A stretch of DNA of 64,000 bases from NCBI RefSeq assembly GCF_037113415.1, contig NZ_CP146608.1, positions 3,443,001 through 3,507,000 of the forward strand, written 5' to 3'. A model generated the notes under the pieces. That model had not been told where the DNA came from, did not search any database, and worked only from the letters and a program-made list of their open reading frames with translations. Below are positions 44,046-53,081 of this stretch, in pieces; the first letter of the stretch is position 1, and every line of letters begins with the position of its first letter. A program made the translations under genes and the position numbers. The stretch comes from Devosia sp. XK-2. GTDB taxonomy: Bacteria; Pseudomonadota; Alphaproteobacteria; Rhizobiales; Devosiaceae.

Positions 44046-44681
44046 TCATCCGTTGAGTTTACCTAACAGCTTTTCAAGGCGTGCGCGCTTTGAGCGTTGG
44101 CTGATGGTTTCGAGCCGGTTGCGAATGGTTTCAATCAAGCCCGGCTTTTCCGCCGGCGTCACCACGCTGGCTGTTTCCTCGGCATAGGTGGGGAACTGGT
44201 TCGGCGCCGCGTCCTTCAATCGCTCCACCAGGATCGGCACGGCCTTCTCGGCATAGCCCGCCCGCGCCAGCTTGGTCAGGAGGGACGTGCAGCGATCCTT
44301 GGCGATGACCGAACCGCGATCGGCCGCTTCGATGATTTTGGGCAGTTCCGCCGCGATTTCGTCGGCGCGGAGTTCAGCCACCGCATCCAGCGCCTGCATC
44401 GCCCCCCAGACCTGACGATTGGTCCGGCTGCCCAGCGCTTCAAGAAAGACCGGGCAATAGCCCCCGATCAGGTCCGGATTGCGTGCGCCAATCTCGTAGA
44501 GCACCTTCATAGCATCATTGCGTTGCCGCACTGTGCCCTCGCGAACCAGATCGACCAATTCTCCAATGGCCGCCTTATCCCCGGACCCGACAATCTCTTC
44601 AGCCAGTTCGACATTGGGCACCTCGTCGCGCCGGTCCATGGCGCCTGAGAGGCGGTCCGCAATGCGAATTGCGCGCGCCAT
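44046..44681 (-). CDS. HEAT-like repeat protein, function unknown
   Basis: 211 residues, soluble, all-helical. Segments such as GELVDLVREGTVRQRNDAMKVLYEIG and AVAELRADEIAAELPKIIEAADRGSVIAKDRC repeat with HEAT/armadillo spacing of about 38 residues. The C-terminus is basic (SQRSKRARLEKLLGKLNG) and may bind nucleic acid. Its ATG overlaps the deoD stop by one base, so it is co-translated with purine nucleoside phosphorylase. No family assigned. Confidence 0.65.
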   Translation of the reverse strand: MARAIRIADRLSGAMDRRDEVPNVELAEEIVGSGDKAAIGELVDLVREGTVRQRNDAMKVLYEIGARNPDLIGGYCPVFLEALGSRTNRQVWGAMQALDAVAELRADEIAAELPKIIEAADRGSVIAKDRCTSLLTKLARAGYAEKAVPILVERLKDAAPNQFPTYAEETASVVTPAEKPGLIETIRNRLETISQRSKRARLEKLLGKLNG

Positions 44682-45394
44682 CAGGCGTCCACCGCTACGT
44701 CCAGAGCCAGTTCCACCATATCCTTGAGCGAGGTCTGCCGCGCTTCCGCGTCGATCTCCTCATGGGTGATCAGGCAATCGGTCATGGTGCAGATGGTCAG
44801 CGCTTTCACACCGAACCGCGCCGCCAGCGTATAGAGTGCCGCCGCCTCCATCTCGACGCCGATCACCCCATGATCGGGCAGCTTGTCGTAACCGGCAAAG
44901 CCGTCGGCATGGTAGAAAATGTCCGAGGAAAGCATATTGCCCGCATGATAGCGCAGCCCCCTGGCATCGGCCTTGTCCGCGGCCGAGCGCAACAGACCGA
45001 AATCGGCAATCGGCGCAAAATTGAAGGCCCCGAACCGGCCCTTGACGATGGAGCTATCGGTCGAGGCGCCTTGCGCCAGGATCACGTCACGCACTTTGAC
45101 ATTGGCATTGAGCCCGCCGCAGGTGCCCACGCGAATGAGCGATTTGGCGCCATAGACATTGATCAGCTCATGCACATAGATCGAGAGCGACGGCTGGCCC
45201 ATGCCCGAGGCCTGCACCGAAACCGGCTTGCCTTTCCAGGTGCCGGTAAATCCAAGGCAATTGCGCACCGAATTGACCAGTTTCGGGTTCTCGAAAAACG
45301 TCTCGGCAATCCATTTGGCCCGCAGCGGATCGCCCGGCAGCAGCACCGCTTCGGCATAATCGCCCGGCTTGGCGTGATTGTGCGGCGTGGTCAT
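44681..45394 (-). CDS. deoD: Purine-nucleoside phosphorylase, DeoD type
   Basis: 237 residues. VLLPGDPLRAKWIAETFF (phosphate loop, about 17–34), VGTCGGLN (about 90–97) and VIGVEMEAAALYTLA (ribose/base binding, about 175–189) are DeoD hallmarks; the catalytic Asp is in CTMTDCLIT. Splits purine nucleosides with phosphate for salvage. ATG at 45394 with GGGAGAGG upstream. Confidence 0.95.
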   Translation of the reverse strand: MTTPHNHAKPGDYAEAVLLPGDPLRAKWIAETFFENPKLVNSVRNCLGFTGTWKGKPVSVQASGMGQPSLSIYVHELINVYGAKSLIRVGTCGGLNANVKVRDVILAQGASTDSSIVKGRFGAFNFAPIADFGLLRSAADKADARGLRYHAGNMLSSDIFYHADGFAGYDKLPDHGVIGVEMEAAALYTLAARFGVKALTICTMTDCLITHEEIDAEARQTSLKDMVELALDVAVDA

Positions 45395-45553
45395 GAGCCT
45401 CTCCCGGTTTTGTCCGTTTGGTCAAAGTAGTGCCATTCGCCCCAGTTAAAGACAATCCCACCCCGGAACCACATCTATCCTTGGGGCGCTATGGTCTTGA
45501 CGTCGGGACAGCTTGGCCGCATTACCGCCGCGTCCCACACGGAGGCATGAAAC

Positions 45554-46507
45554 ATGGTCGCGAAGATTTTCATCGATGGTGAAGCGGGAACCACGGGTCT
45601 GCAGATCCGCGAGCGCCTTGCCAGCCGCCGCGACCTCGAAGTCATCTCCATTGCCCAAGACAAGCGCAAGGATCTCGATGAGCGCAAGCGCCTGCTCAAC
45701 CAGGCGGACGTCGCCATCCTGTGCCTGCCTGATGATGCCGCCAGGGAAAGCGTGCGGCTGATCGAGAATGACACAACGCGTGTGATCGACGCCTCGACCG
45801 CCCATCGCGTGGCCGAGGGCTGGGCCTATGGCTTTGCCGAAATGGATGTCGGCCAGACCGCGGAAATCGCCAAGGCCCGCTATGTCGCCAATCCCGGTTG
45901 CTGGCCGCAGGGCCTGATCGCCGCTGCCCGCCCCCTGATCGAGGCGCGGCTGCTGCCCAATGATTTTCCGCTCTCCTATCACGGCGTCTCGGGCTATTCC
46001 GGCGGCGGAAGGCAGATGATCGAGGACTATGAGGCGCAGGGCGATGCGGCCAGCCAATACATGCCCTATGGCCTGACCTTCCAGCACAAGCACCTGCCCG
46101 AAATGGCCCATTACGCCAAGCTCGGCCGGGCGCCGCTCTTCGAGCCGGTGGTGGGCAATTTTGCCCAGGGCATGTCGACTTCGCTGCCCATCCACACCGA
46201 TATGTCTGCCGAAATCCCCACGGGCAAGGACCTGCACGCAGCGCTGAGCGACTACTACGCCGCCATCCCTGACAGCTTTGTCCGCGTGGCACCCTTTGAT
46301 CCGAACCTGGGCAAGACCCCGGCGCTCGATCCGCAGGCCCATAACGGCACCAATACGCTGACCCTGCATGTCTTTGCCAATGACGCGCTCCATCAGGCCG
46401 TCATCTGCGCTGTCTATGACAATCTGGGCAAAGGCGCCTCCGGCGCGGCCGTGCAGAACCTCAACATCATGCTTGGCGTCGGGGCGCGGGAGAGCCTGGC
46501 GGCTTAA
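45554..46507 (+). CDS. argC: N-acetyl-gamma-glutamyl-phosphate reductase, type 2
   Basis: 317 residues, the short ArgC form. KIFIDGEAGTTGLQIRERLA (about 4–23), ANPGCWPQGLIAAARPL with the catalytic Cys (about 116), and GVSGYSGGGRQMIEDYE (about 140–156). Third step of arginine synthesis, NADPH-dependent. GGAGG lies nine bases before ATG 45554. Stands alone between the deoD operon and a repeat-rich gap. Confidence 0.95.
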   Translation: MVAKIFIDGEAGTTGLQIRERLASRRDLEVISIAQDKRKDLDERKRLLNQADVAILCLPDDAARESVRLIENDTTRVIDASTAHRVAEGWAYGFAEMDVGQTAEIAKARYVANPGCWPQGLIAAARPLIEARLLPNDFPLSYHGVSGYSGGGRQMIEDYEAQGDAASQYMPYGLTFQHKHLPEMAHYAKLGRAPLFEPVVGNFAQGMSTSLPIHTDMSAEIPTGKDLHAALSDYYAAIPDSFVRVAPFDPNLGKTPALDPQAHNGTNTLTLHVFANDALHQAVICAVYDNLGKGASGAAVQNLNIMLGVGARESLAA

Positions 46508-46549
46508 CTCGTAATTCTGGCCCTGAGCACCCCTCACGGCTCCTTCGCA

Positions 46550-46740
46550 CCCTCCCCCTTGTGGGGAGGGAAGCGAGATAGGACTTAGCCCTTCGCTAAG
46601 TCCGTTATCGAGCAGGGCGGGGGCGTCTCTCCGCGAGTAAGGTGTGCGAGGCCCACCCCACCCTTGATCCCTCCCCATCAAGGGGAGGGAGACGACGGAA
46701 CCGATACATCGGCGCTCCAACCGTACGCTTCGGTACGGTT
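46550..46740. repeat. Mosaic of intergenic palindromes between argC and leuD
   Basis: Four hairpin units in 190 bases: CCCTCCCC/GGGGAGGG at 46550–46570; GGACTTAGC/GCTAAGTCC at 46581–46603; CCCTCCCC/GGGGAGGG at 46669–46689; AACCGTAC/GTACGGTT at 46719–46740. The whole looks like the composite palindromic elements that accumulate between genes. The gap 46508–46804 shows no gene. Confidence 0.65.
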
Positions 46741-46804
46741 AGGCCTTGACCGCAGCCCTGCTTATGCGCGATGACCAAGCCCAATAGCGAGGTTTGTTGG
46801 CCCC

Positions 46805-47410
46805 ATGGACAAATTCACCACTCTGACCGGTGTCGCGGCACCCCTGCCGATCATCAATATCGACACCGATATGATCATCCCCAAGCAGTACCTGAAGACC
46901 ATCAAGCGCACGGGCCTGGGCACCGCGCTGTTTTCAGAAATGCGCTACAACGAGGACGGCTCGGAAAACGCCGAATTCGTGCTCAACAAGCCCGCTTACC
47001 GCAACGCCCAGATCGTCATTGCCGGTGACAATTTCGGCTGTGGCTCCAGCCGCGAACACGCCCCCTGGGCCCTGCTCGATTTCGGCATCCGCTGTGTGAT
47101 CTCCACCAGCTTTGCCGACATTTTCTACAATAACTGCTTCAAGAACGGCATTCTGCCGCTGGTCGTTACACCCGAACAATTGAAGCTCCTGCTCGACGAT
47201 GCCGAGCGCGGCTCCAATGCCACCCTGACCATCGATCTGGAAAGCCAGACCATCAAGGGCCCGGACGGCGGCACGCTCAATTTCGACATCGACCCGGCCC
47301 GCAAGCATATCCTGCTCGAAGGCCTCGACGACATTGCCGGCACGCTCAAATCCGATCCGTCCATCTCGGCCTTTGAAGGCAAGATGGCCAACGAGCGCCC
47401 CTGGCTCTGA
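46805..47410 (+). CDS. leuD: 3-isopropylmalate dehydratase small subunit
   Basis: 201 residues. [22 protein letters not shown] (about 19–40) and [17 protein letters not shown] (about 75–91) are LeuD signatures. With LeuC (not in the window) it isomerises 2- to 3-isopropylmalate in leucine synthesis. ATG at 46805. It starts a run leuD–GNAT–RidA–CPBP–leuB on one strand. Confidence 0.96.
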   Translation: MDKFTTLTGVAAPLPIINIDTDMIIPKQYLKTIKRTGLGTALFSEMRYNEDGSENAEFVLNKPAYRNAQIVIAGDNFGCGSSREHAPWALLDFGIRCVISTSFADIFYNNCFKNGILPLVVTPEQLKLLLDDAERGSNATLTIDLESQTIKGPDGGTLNFDIDPARKHILLEGLDDIAGTLKSDPSISAFEGKMANERPWL

Positions 47411-47417
47411 GCCCGCC

Positions 47418-47846
47418 ATGGTCGAGATCGTCTTCGAGCCCGAGCCGCTGCCGGAGACACGATCGGCCATTTTTGACTGCCTGCTCGACCACAATATGAA
47501 GGCAACGGGTGGAGCCTATGGCCCTCCCGAACCTTTCGCGTTTTCGCTGCGTGATCCCGCAACAGGTGCTGCAAATGGGGGTCTTACCGGACGCATTCTC
47601 TTTGGTTGGATGTTTGTTGAACTGCTCGCGGTCCCCAAAAGCCTGCGCGGCCAGGGCCTCGGTCTGACCCTGATGCAACGGGCCGAGGCTTTAGCGCGGG
47701 AGCGACAATGCCTGGGCATCTGGCTCGACAGCTTCAGCTTTCAGGCGCCGGGCTTTTACAAAAAGCTGGGCTTCACAGAATTCGGCGCAATTGCCGACTA
47801 TCCGCCCGGCCACATCCGGCACTTCCTTCTCAAACATCTTAAGTGA
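47418..47846 (+). CDS. GNAT-family N-acetyltransferase
   Basis: 142 residues. LAVPKSLRGQGLGLTLMQRAEALAR (about 76–100) is the acetyl-CoA pyrophosphate loop (motif A), followed by FQAPGFYKKLGF (motif B). Transfers an acetyl group to an unknown amine. Seven bases after the leuD stop, so in the leu transcript. ATG at 47418; the frame is open into leuD. Confidence 0.88.
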   Translation: MVEIVFEPEPLPETRSAIFDCLLDHNMKATGGAYGPPEPFAFSLRDPATGAANGGLTGRILFGWMFVELLAVPKSLRGQGLGLTLMQRAEALARERQCLGIWLDSFSFQAPGFYKKLGFTEFGAIADYPPGHIRHFLLKHLK

Positions 47847-47853
47847 TCCTCCA

Positions 47854-48249
47854 ATGGTCCAGCGCGTTTCCACCGGTTCCCCTTTCGAAGCCACTTTTGG
47901 CTATTCCCGCGCCGTGCGGCATGAGGATACGGTCTATGTGTCCGGCACGACCGGCTATGACTATGCCACCATGAAAATGCCCGAAAGCGTTGGAGAGCAG
48001 GCCAAGAACGCCCTGGCCACCATCGACAAGGCTCTGAAGGAAGCCGGCTCCTCGATCCAGGACACGGTGCGCGTGGTCTATTATGTTGGCGACCGCGCTG
48101 ACGTGGACCAGGTCGTGGCCGCGGTCGGTCCCGTCTTCAAGGATATCCGCCCCGCCGCCTCCATGCTCATCGTCCAGATGATCGAAGAAGGCATGAAGAT
48201 CGAGATTGAAGTCACCGCCCGCATCGGTGCGGCGACCAGCCATGGCTGA
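47854..48249 (+). CDS. RidA-family enamine/imine deaminase
   Basis: 131 residues, YjgF/YER057c/UK114 fold. SRAVRHEDTVYVSGTTGYD (about 18–36) and the late SMLIVQMIEEGMKIEIEVTAR. RidA hydrolyses reactive 2-aminoacrylate and related enamines that damage PLP enzymes, including those of branched-chain amino-acid synthesis. Its place in a leu run fits. This is the RidA-like, not core RidA, sequence type (no canonical C-terminal RVEI-EAIA), so activity is inferred. Confidence 0.88.
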   Translation: MVQRVSTGSPFEATFGYSRAVRHEDTVYVSGTTGYDYATMKMPESVGEQAKNALATIDKALKEAGSSIQDTVRVVYYVGDRADVDQVVAAVGPVFKDIRPAASMLIVQMIEEGMKIEIEVTARIGAATSHG

Positions 48250-48262
48250 GGTGGAGAGCCCC

Positions 48263-48937
48263 ATGGTGAGCTTGTCGAACCACGGGGCCCCGGCACACCA
48301 GACCGGCAAGCAGATCGCCCTCACGTTTCACGCAGCGCTCCTGATCGGGGCGCTGTTTTTCATTGTGCCGGCGCTGACCAATTGGCATCCGCAATATGGC
48401 TATCTCTTCGCGCTGACCTTCTACTGGCTCTTTTTCTGCCTGCCGGTCATCGGTTGGCATGCGCTTGAGGGCAATGACGGGCGCCTGTTTTCAGAAAGGC
48501 TGCCCTGGCGTGACTGGTGGATCATTCCGCTGCTGCTGGCGCAGGCCGGGCTCGTGGCAATGGTCAATTTCGCGCCCAATACTTCGATCCTGACCAGTGG
48601 CTCAATGTATCTGGCCCTACTGATCGCCACCATTAATGGACCGGTCGAAGAAATCGCCTGGCGCGGCGGTTTCATGGGCACGTTTCGCGACAGGCCGCGT
48701 CTCGGCTTTTGGCTGGGCTGGGGCCTTTTCACGGCCTGGCATGTGCCGCTCGCCATGAGCCATGGCATCGTCTTTGACGGAGGTGCGCTCGCGCTCGTGG
48801 GCGGCGCCGCCGGACTGGGCCTGCTCTGGAACTGGATCGCCTGGCGCACCGGCTCGGTCTTTTATGTCGGCCTGGCCCATTTCCTCACCAACATCTTCGC
48901 CTTCTGGGTGCTGTTCGACCGGAACGGATTTAACTGA
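48263..48937 (+). CDS. CPBP-family intramembrane protease-like protein
   Basis: About 224 residues, six to seven membrane helices. [12 protein letters not shown] (EExxxR motif, about 124–135), [10 protein letters not shown] and LAHFLTNIF (motif His) form the putative metalloprotease site. ATG 48263 has GGAGAG five bases upstream; ATG 48242 overlaps ridA and lacks a site. The first eight residues, MVSLSNHG, come from a sequence (ATGGTGAGCTTGTCGAAC) that also looks like a dispersed genomic repeat. Confidence 0.82.
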   Translation: MVSLSNHGAPAHQTGKQIALTFHAALLIGALFFIVPALTNWHPQYGYLFALTFYWLFFCLPVIGWHALEGNDGRLFSERLPWRDWWIIPLLLAQAGLVAMVNFAPNTSILTSGSMYLALLIATINGPVEEIAWRGGFMGTFRDRPRLGFWLGWGLFTAWHVPLAMSHGIVFDGGALALVGGAAGLGLLWNWIAWRTGSVFYVGLAHFLTNIFAFWVLFDRNGFN

Positions 48938-49025
48938 AGCCGCCTTGCGCAAACCCCGAAAAACCTTGTATGTCGGCACCAATTTCAAGGTGTACCCACC
49001 AGTACGGCAAGGAGCTTGTTCCAAT

Positions 49026-50126
49026 ATGGCCACCCATTCCCTTTTCCTTTTGCCCGGTGACGGCATCGGCACCGAGATCATGGTCGAGGTGGAAAAGCTC
49101 ATCGCCTGGACCAATTCCGAAGGCCTGACGGATTTCTCGACGGATTCGGGCCTCGCCGGTGGCGCTGCCTATGATGCCCATGGCGTGGCCATTACCGACG
49201 AAGACGTGGCCAAGGCCAAGGCCGCCGATGCGGTGATCTTCGGCGCTGTTGGTGGTCCCAAATGGGACAATGTTCCCTATGAACACCGTCCCGAAGCCGC
49301 CCTCTTGCGCCTACGCAAGGAACTGGCCGTTTTTGCCAATCTGCGCCCCGCCATCTGCTATCCGGCCCTGGCCTCGGCCTCCTCGCTCAAGCGCGAGCTG
49401 GTGGAAGGCCTCGATATCCTGATCGTGCGCGAATTGACCGGCGGCGTCTATTTCGGTGAACCGAAAACCATTACCGACCTGGGTGATGGCCAGAAGCGCG
49501 CCGTGGACACCCAGGTCTATGAGACCTATGAAATCGACCGCATTGCCCGCGTGGCCTTCGACCTGGCCCGCACCCGCGGCGGCAAAGTCCATTCTGCCGA
49601 CAAGAAAAACGTGATGAAGTCCGGCGTGCTCTGGGACGAAGTGGTCAAGGGCGTCGGCAAGGACTATCCCGACGTCGAGCTGCACCACATTCTGGCCGAC
49701 AACGCCGCCATGCAGCTGGTGCGCACGCCAAAACAGTTCGACGTCATGGTCACCGACAATCTGTTCGGCGACATCCTCTCGGACGTTGCTGCCATGCTCA
49801 CCGGTTCCCTTGGCATGCTGCCCTCCGCCTCGCTCGGCGCGCCCGATCCGGTGACCGGCAAGCGCAAGGCCTTCTATGAGCCCGTGCACGGCTCGGCCCC
49901 CGACATTGCCGGCCAGGGCATTGCCAACCCCATCGCCATGATCGCCAGCTTCGCCATGGCACTGCGCTATTCGTTCAATATGGGCGAGCTGGCCAATCAG
50001 GTTGAAGGCGCCATCTCGGCCGTGCTCAGCGATGGCCTGCGCACCGGCGATATCGCCCAGGACAATTGCAAGACCGTCGGCACCGAAGAAATGGGCGCGG
50101 CGATTTTGGCGAAGTTGAAGAAATAA
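49026..50126 (+). CDS. leuB: 3-isopropylmalate dehydrogenase
   Basis: 366 residues. [18 protein letters not shown] (about 7–24), [10 protein letters not shown] (about 72), and [27 protein letters not shown] (about 239–265) are the family signatures. Oxidises and decarboxylates 3-isopropylmalate with NAD. ATG at 49026 with AAGGAG ten bases upstream; the long open frame behind it is not coding. Ends the leu run; terminator shared with rpsP. Confidence 0.96.
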   Translation: MATHSLFLLPGDGIGTEIMVEVEKLIAWTNSEGLTDFSTDSGLAGGAAYDAHGVAITDEDVAKAKAADAVIFGAVGGPKWDNVPYEHRPEAALLRLRKELAVFANLRPAICYPALASASSLKRELVEGLDILIVRELTGGVYFGEPKTITDLGDGQKRAVDTQVYETYEIDRIARVAFDLARTRGGKVHSADKKNVMKSGVLWDEVVKGVGKDYPDVELHHILADNAAMQLVRTPKQFDVMVTDNLFGDILSDVAAMLTGSLGMLPSASLGAPDPVTGKRKAFYEPVHGSAPDIAGQGIANPIAMIASFAMALRYSFNMGELANQVEGAISAVLSDGLRTGDIAQDNCKTVGTEEMGAAILAKLKK

Positions 50127-50152
50127 GGACCGATCTCAGCTGACCATCGGCA

Positions 50153-50178
50153 GTCACCCCGGCCAAGGCCGGAATGAC
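50153..50178. repeat. Short palindromic intergenic repeat
   Basis: GTCA-CCCCGGCC-AA-GGCCGG-AATGAC, an imperfect hairpin of the kind repeated many times in Hyphomicrobiales chromosomes. Lies 26 bases after leuB. Confidence 0.5.
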
Positions 50179-50209
50179 ATCGAGTGAGTCAGGACACTTC
50201 GCACAAACA

Positions 50210-50239
50210 AAAAGCCCCGGTGTCACCACCGGGGCTTTT
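50210..50239. terminator. Bidirectional rho-independent terminator between leuB and rpsP
   Basis: Perfect 13-base stem AAAAGCCCCGGTG/CACCGGGGCTTTT around TCAC. The A and T runs at the two ends make it work for leuB (plus) and for the ffh–rpsP transcript (minus), which ends at 50263. Confidence 0.92.
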
Positions 50240-50262
50240 GCATTCAGGCAAATGCCAGACGC

Positions 50263-50652
50263 TTATTCAGCAGAAGCGGCTTCCTCGGCGGGGGCTTCAG
50301 CCGGAGCATTGGCCGCAGCTTCGCGAGCGGCCTTTTCTTCAGCGCGTTCCTTGGCCTTATCGCCCGGGACACCCTTGTTCGGGTTGTTGCGGGCTTCGCG
50401 CTTGGCAAGGCCAGCAGCGTCCAGGAAACGCAGCACGCGGTCGGTGGGCTGGGCGCCCTGCGACAGCCAATGCTGGGCGCGCTCATTGTTCAGCACGACG
50501 CGGTTTTCAGCGTCCTTGGCGAGCAGCGGGTTGAAGGTGCCCAGCTTTTCGATGAAACGGCCATCGCGCGGCGAACGGGCATCGGCAATGACGATGTGGT
50601 AGAAGGGGCGCTTCTTGGTGCCAGCGCGGGCAAGGCGGATCTTGAGAGCCAT
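50263..50652 (-). CDS. rpsP: 30S ribosomal protein S16
   Basis: 129 residues. [31 protein letters not shown] is the S16 start. The core (about 1–85) is followed by an Ala/Glu/Lys-rich tail of about 45 residues, common in alphaproteobacterial S16. 41 bases downstream of ffh. In many relatives rimM, trmD and rplS follow; here the transcript ends at the terminator instead. Confidence 0.97.
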   Translation of the reverse strand: MALKIRLARAGTKKRPFYHIVIADARSPRDGRFIEKLGTFNPLLAKDAENRVVLNNERAQHWLSQGAQPTDRVLRFLDAAGLAKREARNNPNKGVPGDKAKERAEEKAAREAAANAPAEAPAEEAASAE

Positions 50653-50693
50653 TTTGCAGTCCTGTCAGTTAAGTCGAGTTGTTATATTCGGGG

Positions 50694-52277
50694 TTATTTC
50701 TTCTTGCCCAGGCCCGGCAGGCCAGGGAAACGGGGCGCTCCGCCAAGACCGGGCAAAGCCGGTCCGCCGGAGGATTTCAAAAGCGCATTGACGTCGCTGG
50801 GCAGCGATTTCTGCGCGGGAAGCTCTGCCGAGGGCAGGCCCTTCAATTGTTCAGGGTCGACGCCGGCCTGGCGGGCCATGGCTTCGAGCTGCTTGGGGTC
50901 CATTTTCGACAGATCGGGCATGCCACCCATCATCTGCCCCATCTTGCCGCCAAACATACCGCCCAGCGCGCCCATGCCACCCTTGCCGACCTTCTTCATC
51001 ATGTCGGCCATCTGGCGGTGCTGCTTGGCGAGCTTGTTGATTTCCGAGACCTCGACGCCCGCGCCAGCGGCAATGCGCTTGCGGCGGCTGGCATTGAGCA
51101 GGTCCGGATTGGCCCGCTCTTTTTTGGTCATGGAACTGATAATGGCGATCTGGCGGTCAAAGACCTTCTCGTCGATATTGGCGCCGGCCATGGCCTTTTT
51201 GAGCTGGCCCGCACCGGGCAGCAGACCCATCAGGCCGCCCATGCCGCCCATCTTCTTCATCTGCTGCAATTGGCTGCGCAGATCCTCGAAGTCGAAGGAG
51301 CCCTTTTTGAGCTTCTTGGCCATCTTCTGGGCGTCTTCGGCGGAGACGTGCTCGGCAGCCTTTTCGACGAGGCTGACAATGTCGCCCATGCCCAGAATAC
51401 GGTCGGCGATACGCGAAGGATGGAAATCCTCCAGCGCATCCATTTTTTCGCCCACACCAATCAGCTTGATCGGCTTGCCGGTGGCCGCGCGCATCGAAAG
51501 CGCCGCACCGCCGCGCCCATCGCCATCGACACGGGTCATGACGATGCCGGTCACGTCGAGACGGCTATCGAAACTGCGCGCGACGTTGATCGCGTCCTGG
51601 CCGGTCAGCGCATCGACAACCAGCAGAATTTCGTGCGGCTTGGCGATCTCCTTGATGGAGACCGTTTCGGCCATCAGCTCTTCATCGATATGGGTGCGGC
51701 CGGCCGTATCGAGGATGAGCACGTCATAACCGCCCAGGCGCGCTTCGCGCTCGGCGCGGCGGGCAATCTCAACCGGCGTCTCGGTGGCAACGATGGGCAG
51801 CGTATCGACACCCACCTGCTCGCCCAGCACCTTGAGCTGTTCCATGGCGGCCGGGCGGCGCGTATCGAGCGAGGCCAGCAGCACATTCTTGCGCTGCTTG
51901 TCCTTGAGGCGCTTGGCGATTTTGGCGGTTGTGGTGGTCTTGCCCGAACCCTGCAGACCCACCATGAGGAGGGTGACGGGCGCGGGCGCATTGAGGTCGA
52001 TGGTGACAGCGTCCGAACCCAGCACCTGGACCAGCTCGTCATTGACGATCTTGACCACTTGCTGGCCCGGCGTCACAGAGCGGGTCACCTCGGCGCCGAC
52101 GGCGCGCTCGCGCACCTGCTCGACAAAGGCGCGGACCACTTCGAGCGAAACATCGGCCTCGATCAGCGCCCGGCGGATTTCGCGCATGGCCGCATCGACA
52201 TCGGCCGCGTTGAGCGCGCCGCGTCCGCGAAGACCATCGAAAATTTTGCCAAGCCGGTCGCTTAAGCTCTCAAACAT
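50694..52277 (-). CDS. ffh: Signal recognition particle protein Ffh
   Basis: 527 residues. N domain; G domain with GLQGSGKTTTTAKIAKRL (about 108–125), DTAGRTHID and TRVDGDGRGGAAL; and a Met/Gly-rich M domain (GGMGGLMGLLPGAG … MGKGGMGALGGMFGGKMGQMM). Binds signal sequences and SRP RNA and delivers ribosomes to FtsY, also in this window. ATG at 52277; the frame is open 21 codons further without a site. The 52278–52473 gap shows an AGGCCAA/TTGGCCT stem and no gene; I see no SRP RNA there. Confidence 0.97.
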   Translation of the reverse strand: MFESLSDRLGKIFDGLRGRGALNAADVDAAMREIRRALIEADVSLEVVRAFVEQVRERAVGAEVTRSVTPGQQVVKIVNDELVQVLGSDAVTIDLNAPAPVTLLMVGLQGSGKTTTTAKIAKRLKDKQRKNVLLASLDTRRPAAMEQLKVLGEQVGVDTLPIVATETPVEIARRAEREARLGGYDVLILDTAGRTHIDEELMAETVSIKEIAKPHEILLVVDALTGQDAINVARSFDSRLDVTGIVMTRVDGDGRGGAALSMRAATGKPIKLIGVGEKMDALEDFHPSRIADRILGMGDIVSLVEKAAEHVSAEDAQKMAKKLKKGSFDFEDLRSQLQQMKKMGGMGGLMGLLPGAGQLKKAMAGANIDEKVFDRQIAIISSMTKKERANPDLLNASRRKRIAAGAGVEVSEINKLAKQHRQMADMMKKVGKGGMGALGGMFGGKMGQMMGGMPDLSKMDPKQLEAMARQAGVDPEQLKGLPSAELPAQKSLPSDVNALLKSSGGPALPGLGGAPRFPGLPGLGKKK

Positions 52278-52473
52278 GTCTCGTCCTTTTCGCTCGCAGG
52301 CCAATCCCGCAAGAGATAGGGTCCATAAGGCCAAATGCAAAACCCACCCGCGGGCGCAACGCGCTGGCGGATGTTGGCCTCCGGGATCGTGGAACCCTTG
52401 CGGGGCCCCGGTCGGCTGGTCAGGAGCAAAAGCCTGATGAACGGGCTGGCTTTAGGGGAAAGCCGACGACGAG

Positions 52474-52911
52474 TCAAGGAAAGCCGGCAAGATCGCGGAC
52501 GCGGATCGGCGGCCGGTCATCAATGCACAGCAGCCCCTCCGGACCAAGCGCGCCCTTCAGCTGGGTCAGGGCTGCTTGTTCCAATTCGGGATGCCGGCCA
52601 TCCAGCGCGCCCACCCGCATGGCAAAGGCGAGATCGAACCGGGATTCATTGGCATAAAGCTGGAAGGTTTCGACGGACGCCTGCCGGAATTCCAACCGCC
52701 CGCTCGCCAATTCCGCAGCCGAGCCCGCAATGGCCAGTGCGATCGCCTTGGCCGAGCGGTCAATGGCAACGATCTTGCCCGAGCCGAGCATATGGCTGAC
52801 CGCCCGCGCCGCCACGCCCGGGCCGCAGCCGATCTCGAGCACGCGCATATCCGGACGCAGCGGCAGGGCCGCGACCTGTCGGGCAATTCTGGGAGACATC
52901 TTCTGGTTCAT
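52474..52911 (-). CDS. Class I SAM-dependent methyltransferase
   Basis: 145 residues. MRVLEIGCGPGVAARAVSHML (about 22–42) is motif I (SAM binding), followed by IVAIDRSAKAI (motif II) and a DLAFAMRVGALD segment in place of motif IV. Short for the family, with little C-terminal cap, so the substrate is open. ATG 52911 follows AAGGGAG; the frame to 52944 lacks a site. Confidence 0.82.
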   Translation of the reverse strand: MNQKMSPRIARQVAALPLRPDMRVLEIGCGPGVAARAVSHMLGSGKIVAIDRSAKAIALAIAGSAAELASGRLEFRQASVETFQLYANESRFDLAFAMRVGALDGRHPELEQAALTQLKGALGPEGLLCIDDRPPIRVRDLAGFP

Positions 52912-53081
52912 GAGCACTCCCTTATCGTCAGGGGCCGTCACCACGTGTCAGGAGCGCCCCAACCTGTCCGTAGCCTTTCCGGTTCGTGACGGGCCGGGCA
53001 AAACAATGACCAAACCCTAACTTGTCCCCGGCCGCGGGCTGCCGTCATCCTTTCTCCTATCCCAAAAAAGGAGGAAATGAC

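Noticed and set aside
43551-46740. CRISPR-like repeats from the CCCTCCCC/GGGGAGGG units
   Set aside because: The units are few, irregularly spaced and without spacers of constant length.
52278-52473. 4.5S SRP RNA next to ffh
   Set aside because: The conserved GGAAGGAAGCAG-type loop core is absent on both strands.
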